This document shows positions 24,468 to 33,040 of a DNA stretch of 44,972 nt, in pieces (position 1 is the first letter of the stretch; each line of letters starts with the position of its first letter). This DNA comes from Bacillus timonensis (GTDB taxonomy: Bacteria > Bacillota > Bacilli > Bacillales > Bacillaceae_L). The stretch is taken from NCBI RefSeq assembly GCF_004799755.1, contig NZ_SLUB01000035.1, positions 1 to 44,972 of the forward strand, given 5' to 3'. The position numbers were made by a program, and so were the translations under genes. The notes below the pieces were generated by a model. It was given only the letters and a program-made list of their open reading frames with translations. It had not been told where the DNA came from and ran no database searches.

Positions 24468-24983
24468 ATGATAAGCTCCAAACATATTAACTTTACCGGC
24501 GATATACATGTACAAACGATGCAAAGGCAATCAGGTATATTTATTGGAGAGCGGAACTCAGCGTTCGGCTGGAGTGCACATGGAAAAGAGAATCGGGTGA
24601 TTGGAAGTATTAGTGGTCAGTCTAATCTGCTTCTTCACAATACGCTAATTTTAAATGATCCTGATATTGTAGATACCCCCATTGATGACCGTGACATAAA
24701 TTTGCACGTTGAACAACCAAACGACAATCATACAACGAATCTTACCCTTGAAAGCGTAAACGTTAATGCAATGACGAATAATAACTCCTTGAGTATTGGA
24801 AAGGGACATATAAATGGAATGGATGGTAATAACAAAAATAATTATTCGATAGGTAATCTATATGGGCATGAAAATCAGATTAGACATAATGTCAATTACG
24901 TAGATGACCAGGATGGAGTGGATGGAATTATCAATGACCAAGACATTAAAATTACAAATATCGAAAATGATGAATCTATGTGA
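24468..24983 (+). CDS. GerP-like protein with two fused repeats, 171 aa
   Basis: 171 residues made of two copies of the local GerP-like unit. Copy 1 (about 1-82): DIHVQTMQRQSGIFIGERNS, GKENRVIGSISGQSN, then DTPIDDRDIN. Copy 2 (about 97-166): VNVNAMTNNNSLSIGKGHIN, NYSIGNLYGHENQI, then DGIINDQDIKITN. Both halves end in the D-x-D-I motif shared with the 82-aa protein, and GMDGNNKNN in copy 2 echoes GMDANRKQN there. GGTGAAC precedes the ATG, and a sigma-K promoter lies upstream. A likely origin is duplication and fusion of a GerPA/PF-like gene. Localisation to the spore coat is inferred from family resemblance. Confidence 0.6.
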   Translation: MISSKHINFTGDIHVQTMQRQSGIFIGERNSAFGWSAHGKENRVIGSISGQSNLLLHNTLILNDPDIVDTPIDDRDINLHVEQPNDNHTTNLTLESVNVNAMTNNNSLSIGKGHINGMDGNNKNNYSIGNLYGHENQIRHNVNYVDDQDGVDGIINDQDIKITNIENDESM

Positions 24984-25011
24984 AGATCATTGAAGTTTGC
25001 AAATCATTTAT

Positions 25012-25389
25012 CTAAGGATCATTTCGGAAGCGATAACCCTTAGAGGTTTTCACAATCTCTTCCTTAGGGGCGGATGTTTCTGATAAAGTTTCTTTTTTCA
25101 GCAAATTACTATTCACTTTTAGATCAAGTGATTCAGCCAAATCGCCCTTACTCATAATATTGTTTCCGATCATCAACTTTCCGCTTAACTCGTCAATATC
25201 AAGATTATCTAACTGAAAGGTAAGGTTTTCCAGATGTTCAATTTGAACATGTTCAATCTGAATTGATTTTGCTTCACTTCCCTTTTCTTTCTGCTCTAAT
25301 AACTCAATAATTCGATCTAATTTTGTTAATAACAGAGGGTTTATTTGTTTTTCTTTTTGTTTTTTTATAAAAGAAAAGTATTTAAACAT
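25012..25389 (-). CDS. GerPC-like coiled-coil protein, 125 aa
   Basis: 125-residue protein. An N-terminal Lys/Leu/Glu-rich helix (LLLTKLDRIIELLEQKEKG) precedes a segment of alternating hydrophobics (IQIEHVQIEHLENLTFQLDN, DIDELSGKLMIGNN). This strongly recalls the GerPC layout, in which a coiled coil is followed by IEYKFDQLKVETLEGTLNIG-type sequence. The C-terminal third is charged (LLKKETLSETSAPKEE) and ends KGYRFRNDP. I chose the ATG at 25389, preceded by GGGGGG, over the upstream in-frame start at 25431. It faces the 171-aa gene tail to tail. The presence of a GerPC-like protein next to GerPA/PF-like ones supports the reading of this block as a GerP-type set. Confidence 0.55.
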   Translation of the reverse strand: MFKYFSFIKKQKEKQINPLLLTKLDRIIELLEQKEKGSEAKSIQIEHVQIEHLENLTFQLDNLDIDELSGKLMIGNNIMSKGDLAESLDLKVNSNLLKKETLSETSAPKEEIVKTSKGYRFRNDP

Positions 25390-25477
25390 AATTTCCCCCC
25401 TATATATAAATGGATTTGACCATAATGACATCTATACTTGCCTTAAGGAATGTTATTGCATTTATACAAACTTTATG

Positions 25478-25549
25478 CGTTTGCATTTGCAGTTAGTATA
25501 TAAATCCGAGGGAGATTCGTAAATTCCGATTGTTTTCCGTTTGCATTTG
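25478..25549. repeat. Direct repeat pair upstream of the GerPC-like gene
   Basis: CGTTTGCATTTG occurs at 25478-25489 and again at 25538-25549, 60 bases apart, with GATTCGTAAA also duplicated close by (near 25515 and 25577). The pair lies in the promoter region of the GerPC-like gene. A function is not apparent. Confidence 0.5.
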
Positions 25550-25583
25550 GAAAGAACGTACGGCATCTAACTAGAGGATTCGT

Positions 25584-25616
25584 AAAAAGACCTTTTATCA
25601 GGATGAAAGGTCTTTT
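25584..25616. terminator. Terminator at the end of the Kdo/capsule operon
   Basis: AAAAGACCTTT pairs with AAAGGTCTTTT around a short loop, with T runs on both strands. It is about 80 bases downstream of the cmk stop, and no other terminator is evident upstream in the operon. Confidence 0.8.
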
Positions 25617-25697
25617 AGATTAAGAGTCTAAAGGAAAGTGTGAGCAATATCATTGCTAATAAATTTGAATGCTGTCGAACAAGCATGTAAAAACACG

Positions 25698-26375
25698 TCA
25701 ACTTTTTAAAAAACTTTCTTCTAAAATTTTTTGTACTACTTCATCAATAGATAAGTTCGTTGTATTTAATTCAACAGCATCTTCCGCTTTAACAAGTGGT
25801 GCTACCTCTCGTTTGGAATCCATTAAATCTCTTTTTTCAATTTCGCTTTTTAATTCTTCCAAATCAGTGGAGATGCCCTTTTGAATGTTTTCCTTCTGTC
25901 TTCGCTTGGCTCGTTCCTCAACGCTTGCTACTAGAAATATTTTGACTTCTGCATTTGGTAGCACATATGTACCGATGTCTCTTCCATCCATAACTACACC
26001 ACGGTTTTCTGCAAGAGTTTGCTGGCGTTTTACCATCTCTTCACGAATACTTGGATGTTTCGCTACAAAGGGAACATGGGCCGTAACCTTTTTGGAGCGA
26101 ATTTCATTCGTTACATCAACTTCATCGAGTAAAACAATTTGCTCCTTTTCTTTTTGACTTAGTTCTATTTCGGTATGTAATAATAAATGAAGCAGGCGTT
26201 CCTCATCCTCTAAATCAATGTTATGATTTAATGCATTCAATGTTAACGCACGATACATGGCTCCAGTATCTATATAAGTATAGGAAAGTATTGCTGCAAT
26301 AAGTTTTGCTACGGTACTCTTCCCAGCCCCTGCAGGTCCATCGATGGCGATGGCGATGTTCTTTTTTTCTTCCAT
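25698..26375 (-). CDS. cmk: Cytidylate (CMP) kinase
   Basis: 225 residues, the usual length. Phosphorylates CMP or dCMP with ATP. The P-loop [15 protein letters not shown] is at the N-terminus. [14 protein letters not shown], the CMP-binding [20 protein letters not shown] and the R-rich RAKRRQKEN segment are all typical. The ribosome site (AAAGGAATG) is about 14 bases from the ATG, rather far. In B. subtilis cmk precedes the S1-like gene ypfD; here it is the last gene after a polysaccharide locus that consumes CMP-Kdo and so releases CMP. It could be a dedicated recycling copy or simply the housekeeping gene. Confidence 0.95.
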   Translation of the reverse strand: MEEKKNIAIAIDGPAGAGKSTVAKLIAAILSYTYIDTGAMYRALTLNALNHNIDLEDEERLLHLLLHTEIELSQKEKEQIVLLDEVDVTNEIRSKKVTAHVPFVAKHPSIREEMVKRQQTLAENRGVVMDGRDIGTYVLPNAEVKIFLVASVEERAKRRQKENIQKGISTDLEELKSEIEKRDLMDSKREVAPLVKAEDAVELNTTNLSIDEVVQKILEESFLKS

Positions 26376-26424
26376 AAATAGGTTTCATTCCTTTCAGAGA
26401 AGAATCGACAAATTCTATGGATGG

Positions 26425-27369
26425 TTAATTTTTCTCACCTAAAAGTTCAGGAACTGTAACAAACTCATAGCCCTGTGCTCGTAATTCGTCAATAATTTTT
26501 GGCAGTGCCTCTACCGTTTCAAATGGTCCTTCTGCGTGGTAGTTATGCATTAGAACAATCCCGCCTGGAGTAACAGTTTCCTTTACATTTGAAACAATTT
26601 TCTCCGCCGACACCCCGCTCCAGTCCTTTGTATCTGCTGACCACTGGATTGTAAGGTAGCCTTCATCTTTCAGTAGCTCTATCTGTCGATTTTCAATTTC
26701 TCCAAATGGCGGACGAAATAATTTAGTTGTTTCTCCTGTTAATATTTCAATTTGTTCGGAAGTGAAATGCACAGTTTGATTTAATTGCTCGTCCGTCAAC
26801 CTAGTAATATGCGGATGTTCCCAAGTATGATTTCCTATCGCATGTCCTTCTTGGTGAATTTGTTTAAGTTGTTCTGGATACTCCTCGACCCTCTTACCTA
26901 TTACAAAAAAGGTTGCCTTCACATTTTTTTCCTTTAAGATTTCTAAAACTTTTGGAGTATACATATTTTCAGGACCATCATCAAATGTAAGAGCGATTCT
27001 TTTTTCACTAGAATCTGTATCCCCCATAAAAGCTCCTTGATTTTTTATTGGAAGGTTAATCGCCTGTCCCGGAAAAATCGTATACGGAGGTGCGATTTGT
27101 GGGTTTGCATGTTTTAACTCGGACTCAGAGATTCCCAGATTGCTAGCAATTATAAATAGGGTTTCCCCTTCTTTTACTTCGTGCATGTTTGGATTTCCGT
27201 TACTTTCCTCCTTTTGATCTTTTTGATCCTTTTGTGCCTTTTCCATACTAAAAACAGATGATTGCAATTTATTCAGGCCAACATTGTCGCTTTTGTCAAA
27301 CATTAAAAGCCAAGCTAAGATTAACACCGCTATAATGAATAGTATTGAAATGGACACTTTCTTCATCAT
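26425..27369 (-). CDS. LysM-containing polysaccharide deacetylase (NodB family, CE4)
   Basis: 314 residues: one N-terminal membrane anchor or uncleaved signal (5-24), a Gln/Lys-rich linker, a LysM wall-binding domain (about 62-108: HEVKEGETLFIIASNLGIS) and a NodB domain (about 124-310). Catalytic motifs are intact: TFDDGP (128-133), HTWEHPH with His181/His185 as metal ligands, RPPFGE, an IQWSADTKDW segment and LMHNYH. The enzyme would act outside the membrane, de-N-acetylating peptidoglycan or the exported polymer. GGAGGG precedes the ATG. It is 21 bases downstream of the single-module KpsC gene, and with the GT2 synthase it recalls the synthase/deacetylase pair of PNAG-type systems. Confidence 0.9.
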   Translation of the reverse strand: MMKKVSISILFIIAVLILAWLLMFDKSDNVGLNKLQSSVFSMEKAQKDQKDQKEESNGNPNMHEVKEGETLFIIASNLGISESELKHANPQIAPPYTIFPGQAINLPIKNQGAFMGDTDSSEKRIALTFDDGPENMYTPKVLEILKEKNVKATFFVIGKRVEEYPEQLKQIHQEGHAIGNHTWEHPHITRLTDEQLNQTVHFTSEQIEILTGETTKLFRPPFGEIENRQIELLKDEGYLTIQWSADTKDWSGVSAEKIVSNVKETVTPGGIVLMHNYHAEGPFETVEALPKIIDELRAQGYEFVTVPELLGEKN

Positions 27370-27390
27370 GTTGTTCCCTCCAATCCTACT

Positions 27391-28497
27391 TTATTGATTA
27401 CTTATTCGCTTAATTGTCTCTTCTAGGGTTAATACCTCTTTCGAATATGGATCTCTATATAGTGGATACAGAATATAGGCACCTGCAAATAATTCCTCAA
27501 CGGTTAGCTTTCTTTTTCGTCTTCTAATTAGCTGCCGATCATCTGTTAATCCCCAGCCAGAATAAAAGGGTGCCCCTAAAGTCGTTACGGGGATACCCCT
27601 TAATAAAGCTTCAAACCCTGAAAGAGAAGTAATGGTATACACATGATCAATGGTTTGAAGAGAGTCAACTAAACTAAGAGGTTCTTCAATTATTTTAGCT
27701 AAATGCTTCACTTCAACTGGATTTGATTGCTTTTGCCTTCTGCCTGTTAATACATCAGGGTGTGGCTTGTAAATAATTTCAGCATCGGGATTTTCCTTGT
27801 ATGCAATTCGAACCAGGTCATTATTTGTCCACTTTTTTATGCTTCCTTTAAGAATGGAAGCATCATCTTCAACTTGACCAATCACAAGAATTCTTTTTTT
27901 AATCTTTTTTCCATAGATATCATGGATATCTCTCAAATCAATGTGATTGTATTTACTAATACCAAGGTTAATTAACAGTCCAATGCACTGCTTTGCTTGC
28001 AATAATAATGTTTGATCCTCTTTAAAAGGATAGTTGTTTAAGATTTCTTCTAAATCACTAGGCTGGGATGCATCGAAATACATCCCCTTTTTATCTATAC
28101 ATATTGAAAATGGAGGTGTATGCATAGAACCTAGTCCTTTTGAACGAACAAACCCATCCTCTATTCTCTGAACAGGAATATCATTGGTTTTCGCATATTT
28201 TAGTAAATCATCATCATGATTAAATCCCCAAATCATAAATACTTTAGTTGGATATTTCTCTATCTCGAATCGCAGAAACTTAAGCTTATAATCAAAAGGA
28301 ACAAAACGAATGTCATAATGATCTAGGTATGCAGATAGATACGATTGTTTCCACTTTGATACATGAAAAAGAAAGGCAACAGGTTTGTTCGTTTTTTTAA
28401 GCGGCCTTATTTTCCAATAGACAACTGTTAAATAAGCTAAAATTACTTTGACTATTTTTTTAATCTTTCGTTTGAATTCTTTCATTTTTTTATCCAT
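27391..28497 (-). CDS. KpsC-like beta-Kdo transferase, single module
   Basis: 368-residue capsule polysaccharide biosynthesis protein with one KpsC-type module. Landmarks in order: IEDGFVRSKGLGS (about 112-124), VIGQVEDDASI near 207, YKPHPDV near 246, YTITSLSGFEALLRG near 290 and PFYSGWGLTDD near 314. In E. coli KpsC two such modules (GT99/GT107 type) alternately add beta-linked Kdo from CMP-Kdo to build the poly-Kdo linker of group 2 capsules. A basic, partly hydrophobic N-terminus (11-28) could touch the membrane. The start (ATG 28497) has no clear ribosome site; it lies 25 bases after the triple-module gene. The specific linkage is not predictable. Confidence 0.85.
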   Translation of the reverse strand: MDKKMKEFKRKIKKIVKVILAYLTVVYWKIRPLKKTNKPVAFLFHVSKWKQSYLSAYLDHYDIRFVPFDYKLKFLRFEIEKYPTKVFMIWGFNHDDDLLKYAKTNDIPVQRIEDGFVRSKGLGSMHTPPFSICIDKKGMYFDASQPSDLEEILNNYPFKEDQTLLLQAKQCIGLLINLGISKYNHIDLRDIHDIYGKKIKKRILVIGQVEDDASILKGSIKKWTNNDLVRIAYKENPDAEIIYKPHPDVLTGRRQKQSNPVEVKHLAKIIEEPLSLVDSLQTIDHVYTITSLSGFEALLRGIPVTTLGAPFYSGWGLTDDRQLIRRRKRKLTVEELFAGAYILYPLYRDPYSKEVLTLEETIKRISNQ

Positions 28498-28522
28498 CTG
28501 ATTCGACTTTTTTAATCATTTC

Positions 28523-31500
28523 TTAAGCTAATTGTAAGTTTTCTTCTTTAAGTATATTTTTAAGAACAGATCTTTCTTTTGGATTATCGCAGGTATACCC
28601 TAAAATATTTTCACTGTTAATGGGACCTTGGATTTTATAAATCCAATATAGAATTAACATTTCAGTACTAGGTTTAGCATTAAGTTTCTTAACTAATTCT
28701 ATATAGATCTGATGTGGCGCAGTCTGTACAGGTTTTCCTGCATCTATAAAATCAACAATAAGGTCCATACCACTTTGATTCGTATGTTCTAGATTTGCAC
28801 CATTGATAAGGACTAGATCAAACTGATTAACATTTCTTCTGCCGCACTTATCATAATTTGGCTCTTTCATCCATACATTTGTTTTTGTACCATAATCAAG
28901 GGATTTCGGATATTCAATAGAGTAATTATCTAAACGAATGACTAATTTTCTATTATTTACCCATTCACCTTTACCTATATCTGCTATGGAGGCATGGTTT
29001 CCTACAATGCAAATATCACCATTCGCATCTCTGACCATTTGTTCAAACGTGCCTGCAAATTCCTTTAACTTCCTATAATTAAAGTTCTCCATATCTGAAC
29101 CTTCTATTAAATCAGGGCGTCTTTCATATACCATAGACGTTAACGAAAGATATCTAATTTGGTTAACAATTTCACTATCCAGCATGATTGCTCTTTCTAC
29201 AAAGCCAAGTGCCTGATTGTAAAACCCAGCATCGTTCTTAATAGCTGCTAGTAGCATCAATTCCTCTGCAGATAAGCCTGCTACCTTTCTTTCTAATCTG
29301 CCTGCTAAGTTCAAGCACTCTTTTGTTAATCCTTCGTTCTCCCAAACGTATTTCGTTAAAAGTATCTGGAAATGATGATCATTCGTCATGTTTATTGCCT
29401 CATAGAGATATGCTTTTGTTTCTTCGGAAGATCGATTTCCACTTTTTATGTTTACATCAGCAATCTTATAGCATACATTGGCTTTCATAGCATAATCTTT
29501 AGTCATTTGAAGAACATCTTTGTAATAATCAATACTCCGATCATAATCATGCTTAAATTCACTTAATTGAGCTAATTTTAAGTAATGGTCTTGGACATTT
29601 ACTTCTAATTCAATCGCCTTATTAATTAAAGTTTCTAAGTCGGCTATTGCTATTTCATTTCTGCTTTCGTCTACTTCACTCATCATATGATTTATTTTAG
29701 ATAAAAGAAGTTCATCTATTGTTTGTTCACAATCAATTAATTTGTTCGTTTCAAGACTAATATATCTTGGATACAATAAATAGGCGCCAGCAAATAATTG
29801 TTCAATGGTAAGTTTTCTGGTGCGCCGGTCATTCTTTTGTCTGTCATCTGTTAGGCCCCATCCCGCATAAAAAGGCGAGCCAAAGCATGTTACACTAATT
29901 CCTCTAATTAAAGCCTCAAATCCTGATAAGGAAGTAATCGTGTAAACATGGTCGATTGTTTTAAGAGAGTCTACTAGACTTAACGGATCTGTAACAACTT
30001 TTGAAATATGGGATACAGCCATTGGATCTGACACCATATTCCGATGACCAGTTAATACATCTGGATGTGGTTTATAGATTATTTCTGCATCTGGATTTTC
30101 CCGATAGGCTGCCCATACCAGATCATTATTGGTTATTTCTCGATTACAACCATATTTAATAGAAGCGTCTTCTTCCACCTGACCGATAACTAAAATACGT
30201 TTTTTCGTTTTCTTTCCGTAAATTTTTTCGATATCTGTTGGACCCACATGATTATATTTACTGATTCCAGTATATATTAGTTTTTCCATGTTTCTTTTAG
30301 CGGTTTCTATTAGTTCTGGGTCACTTTCAAAATCATAGGTTTGCAAAATATGTTCCAGTTGGGATGGCCCACGGGAATCAAAATAAAGTGTTTTTTCATC
30401 CGCAACAATAGACATTGGCAAATTATGACCTGCACCCAAACCAAGAGAACGAACGAAACCATCTTCAGCTCGAAGTAATTTAATCCCTTTTTCCTCTGCA
30501 TATTCACGAATTTCATCTAATTCCTTAAATCCCCAAACTATAAATACGAAGTCAGTTTTGTCAATCATGAATGGCAGCAGTTTATCTAAATCGGCTTTTC
30601 CAAATACAAATGCTGTTCGATATTCTGGAAAGAAATGACTCATGTGTTCTCGTTTCCATGGGTTAAAGCCAAACATAAATGCAATTGGTTTATCTGTGTC
30701 TTTCCAATTACCCCCAACTTCTTCATATGGTTTCTTCATTTTCTTTCGTTTTTCTAACAGCTTTTCTTTGAATACCTCTTCTTCTTGAGCCCGTATCGAT
30801 TTGATTTTTTCTACCAATTCATTAATCGCTTCCTCACAATCAACTAATTCGTTCGTTTCCAAGCTCATATATTTTGGATATAATAAATAGGCGCCGGCAA
30901 ATAATTCCTCAATCGTTAACTTTCTTGTACGACGAGTATTTTTTTGTCTATCATCAGTAAGACCCCATCCTGCATAGAATGGCATACCAAAGCAAGTTAC
31001 ATCAATTCCTCTCATTAATGCTTCGAATCCTGACAAGGAAGTAATGGTGTAGACATGGTCAATCGTTTGAAGGGCATCGACCAGACTTAAAGGTTCGGTA
31101 ACAACTTTTGCGATATGTGCTACATCTTTTGGATTTGAAACGATATCTCGATGTCCAGTTAATACATCAGGATGAGGCTTGTAAATAATTTCTGCATCTG
31201 GGTTTTCATTATAAGCGGCCCATACCAAATCATTATTGGTTATTTCTCGATCACATCCGTATTTAATGGATGCATCTTCTTCTACCTGACCAATGACTAA
31301 GATACGCTTTTTTGTTTTCTCCCCATAAATTTTCTTTACGTTGATTGGACCGACATGATTATATTTACTAACACGTGTATGTATAAGTTTTTCTATATTG
31401 GCTTTTGCCTTTTCTATTAACTCTGGATGTTTTTTAAAGTCATAGGTTTGAAGAATCATTTCTAATTCAGATGGTTCCTGAGAATTGAAATATAGACCTT

Positions 31501-33040
31501 GTTTATCTGCAACGATGGACATAGGTAAGCTGTGTCCTGCACCAAGATCGACTGATCGAACAAAGCCATCTTCCGTTCGAATCAGCTTAATTCCTTTTTC
31601 TTCTGCATACTCTCTAATTTCATCTGGTTCTTTATAGCCCCAAACGATAAATACTATATTTTCGTTTTCAAAATAGGGCTTTAAACGTTTTAAAGTAGCA
31701 CTTCCAAACACAAAGGCCGTTCGAAATTCTGGAAAGAAATGCTTGATATGTTCTCGTTTCCACGGATTAAAACCAAACATAAAGGCAATTGGTTTATCAG
31801 ACTTTTCCCAATTAACTCCAACTTCTTCAAATGGCTTTTTTTTCATTTTCTTCGTTCCCTCAGCTAGTTTTTGTATGTTTTCTTGTTCGTCTTTAGGTCG
31901 TTCCAATTTAATTTGTTCTGTAAGTTCATCAATTGCTTGTTCGCAATCAATTAGTTCGTTCGTTTGCAAGCTAATATAACGAGGATACAGTAAGTAGGCA
32001 CCAGCAAATAATTCCTCAATCGTCAAATTCCTTGTACGACGGTTATTTTGTTGCCTGTCATCTGTTAAACCCCACCCTGCATAAAACGGCAACCCGAAGC
32101 ATGTTACAGGAATTCCTCTAATCAATGCTTCAAATCCCGATAAGGAAGTAATGGTATATACATGATCTATTGTTTTAAGAGAGTCTACTAAACTTAATGG
32201 TTCTGTAACAACTTTTGAAATATGAGATACAGCCATTGGATCGGATACCATATTCCGATGACCATTTAGTACATCTGGATGCGGTTTATAGATAATTTCT
32301 GCATCCGGATTTTCACGATAGGCTTCCCATACCAGGTCATTATTGGTTATTTCTCGATCACAACCATATTTAATAGAAGCATCTTCTTCCACCTGACCAA
32401 TAACTAATATACGTTTTTTCGTTTTCTTTCCGTATATTTTGTCTATATCAGCTGGACCCACATGGTTATATTTACTAACCCCAAGCTCTATTAATCTTTC
32501 CATATTTGCCGTTGCTCTACTTAATAAATCCGGATGACTTTGGAAATCATAGGTTTGAAGAATCATTTCTAGCTCAGAAGGTTCTTTGGAATGAAAATAA
32601 AGGTACTTTTCATCGATCACGATAGACATGGGTAAACTGTGGCCTGCACCTAGATCGACTGAGCGAACAAAGCCATCTTCCGTTCGAATTAACTTTATTT
32701 TTTTCTTTTTTGCATACTCTCTAATTTCATCAGGTTCCTTATAGCCCCAAACAATAAACACCATATGATTTTTATTTTTGGAGAAATATGGCGATAAACG
32801 ATATAAATCCGCACTTCCGAAAACAAAAGCTGTTCGATATTCAGGGAAGAAATGACTAATATGTTCTCGTTTCCAAGGATTAAAACCAAACATGAATGCA
32901 ATTGGCTTCTCTGAAGAATTCCAATTGGTTCCTACTTCTTCAAATGGCTTTTTTTGAGTAGTTTTATTTTTAGGTTTATACAGATTTAGTTGTGAGAGTG
33001 CCTTTTTGATGGTTCTTTTTGTTTTTTTCTTCAACTTCAT
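28523..33040 (-). CDS. Triple KpsC-like glycosyltransferase fused to a sialyltransferase (GT29)-like domain
   Basis: 1505 residues from the ATG at 33040 (AAAGGATTG upstream; an in-frame ATG eight codons earlier is less well placed). After a very basic 30-residue start come three KpsC-type modules of about 369 residues at 31-400, 401-769 and 770-1112. Each keeps EDGFVRS, IGQVEEDASIKYGC, YKPHPDV, TITSLSGFEAL and PFYAGWGLTDD. Residues about 1113-1330 are helical and TPR-like. The last 170 residues carry a sialyl-motif-L-like ICIVGNHASIADIGKG...VIRLDNY, YGTKTNVW, and a motif-S-like KPSTEMLILYWIYKI. E. coli KpsC has two modules and no such tail. Probably cytoplasmic and membrane-associated; a CMP-Kdo polymerase is the inferred role. 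Confidence 0.85.
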   Translation of the reverse strand: MKLKKKTKRTIKKALSQLNLYKPKNKTTQKKPFEEVGTNWNSSEKPIAFMFGFNPWKREHISHFFPEYRTAFVFGSADLYRLSPYFSKNKNHMVFIVWGYKEPDEIREYAKKKKIKLIRTEDGFVRSVDLGAGHSLPMSIVIDEKYLYFHSKEPSELEMILQTYDFQSHPDLLSRATANMERLIELGVSKYNHVGPADIDKIYGKKTKKRILVIGQVEEDASIKYGCDREITNNDLVWEAYRENPDAEIIYKPHPDVLNGHRNMVSDPMAVSHISKVVTEPLSLVDSLKTIDHVYTITSLSGFEALIRGIPVTCFGLPFYAGWGLTDDRQQNNRRTRNLTIEELFAGAYLLYPRYISLQTNELIDCEQAIDELTEQIKLERPKDEQENIQKLAEGTKKMKKKPFEEVGVNWEKSDKPIAFMFGFNPWKREHIKHFFPEFRTAFVFGSATLKRLKPYFENENIVFIVWGYKEPDEIREYAEEKGIKLIRTEDGFVRSVDLGAGHSLPMSIVADKQGLYFNSQEPSELEMILQTYDFKKHPELIEKAKANIEKLIHTRVSKYNHVGPINVKKIYGEKTKKRILVIGQVEEDASIKYGCDREITNNDLVWAAYNENPDAEIIYKPHPDVLTGHRDIVSNPKDVAHIAKVVTEPLSLVDALQTIDHVYTITSLSGFEALMRGIDVTCFGMPFYAGWGLTDDRQKNTRRTRKLTIEELFAGAYLLYPKYMSLETNELVDCEEAINELVEKIKSIRAQEEEVFKEKLLEKRKKMKKPYEEVGGNWKDTDKPIAFMFGFNPWKREHMSHFFPEYRTAFVFGKADLDKLLPFMIDKTDFVFIVWGFKELDEIREYAEEKGIKLLRAEDGFVRSLGLGAGHNLPMSIVADEKTLYFDSRGPSQLEHILQTYDFESDPELIETAKRNMEKLIYTGISKYNHVGPTDIEKIYGKKTKKRILVIGQVEEDASIKYGCNREITNNDLVWAAYRENPDAEIIYKPHPDVLTGHRNMVSDPMAVSHISKVVTDPLSLVDSLKTIDHVYTITSLSGFEALIRGISVTCFGSPFYAGWGLTDDRQKNDRRTRKLTIEQLFAGAYLLYPRYISLETNKLIDCEQTIDELLLSKINHMMSEVDESRNEIAIADLETLINKAIELEVNVQDHYLKLAQLSEFKHDYDRSIDYYKDVLQMTKDYAMKANVCYKIADVNIKSGNRSSEETKAYLYEAINMTNDHHFQILLTKYVWENEGLTKECLNLAGRLERKVAGLSAEELMLLAAIKNDAGFYNQALGFVERAIMLDSEIVNQIRYLSLTSMVYERRPDLIEGSDMENFNYRKLKEFAGTFEQMVRDANGDICIVGNHASIADIGKGEWVNNRKLVIRLDNYSIEYPKSLDYGTKTNVWMKEPNYDKCGRRNVNQFDLVLINGANLEHTNQSGMDLIVDFIDAGKPVQTAPHQIYIELVKKLNAKPSTEMLILYWIYKIQGPINSENILGYTCDNPKERSVLKNILKEENLQLA
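29705..32950 (-). repeat. Three tandem 1.1-kb coding repeats in the KpsC-like gene
   Basis: The three modules start at about 32950, 31840 and 30733 on the minus strand, a regular spacing of about 1107 bases. Long stretches are nearly identical in protein sequence (for example KPIAFMFGFNPWKREH in all three) and the DNA is also very similar. This is the structure expected from recent duplication within a gene and is prone to recombination or assembly collapse. Confidence 0.85.
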
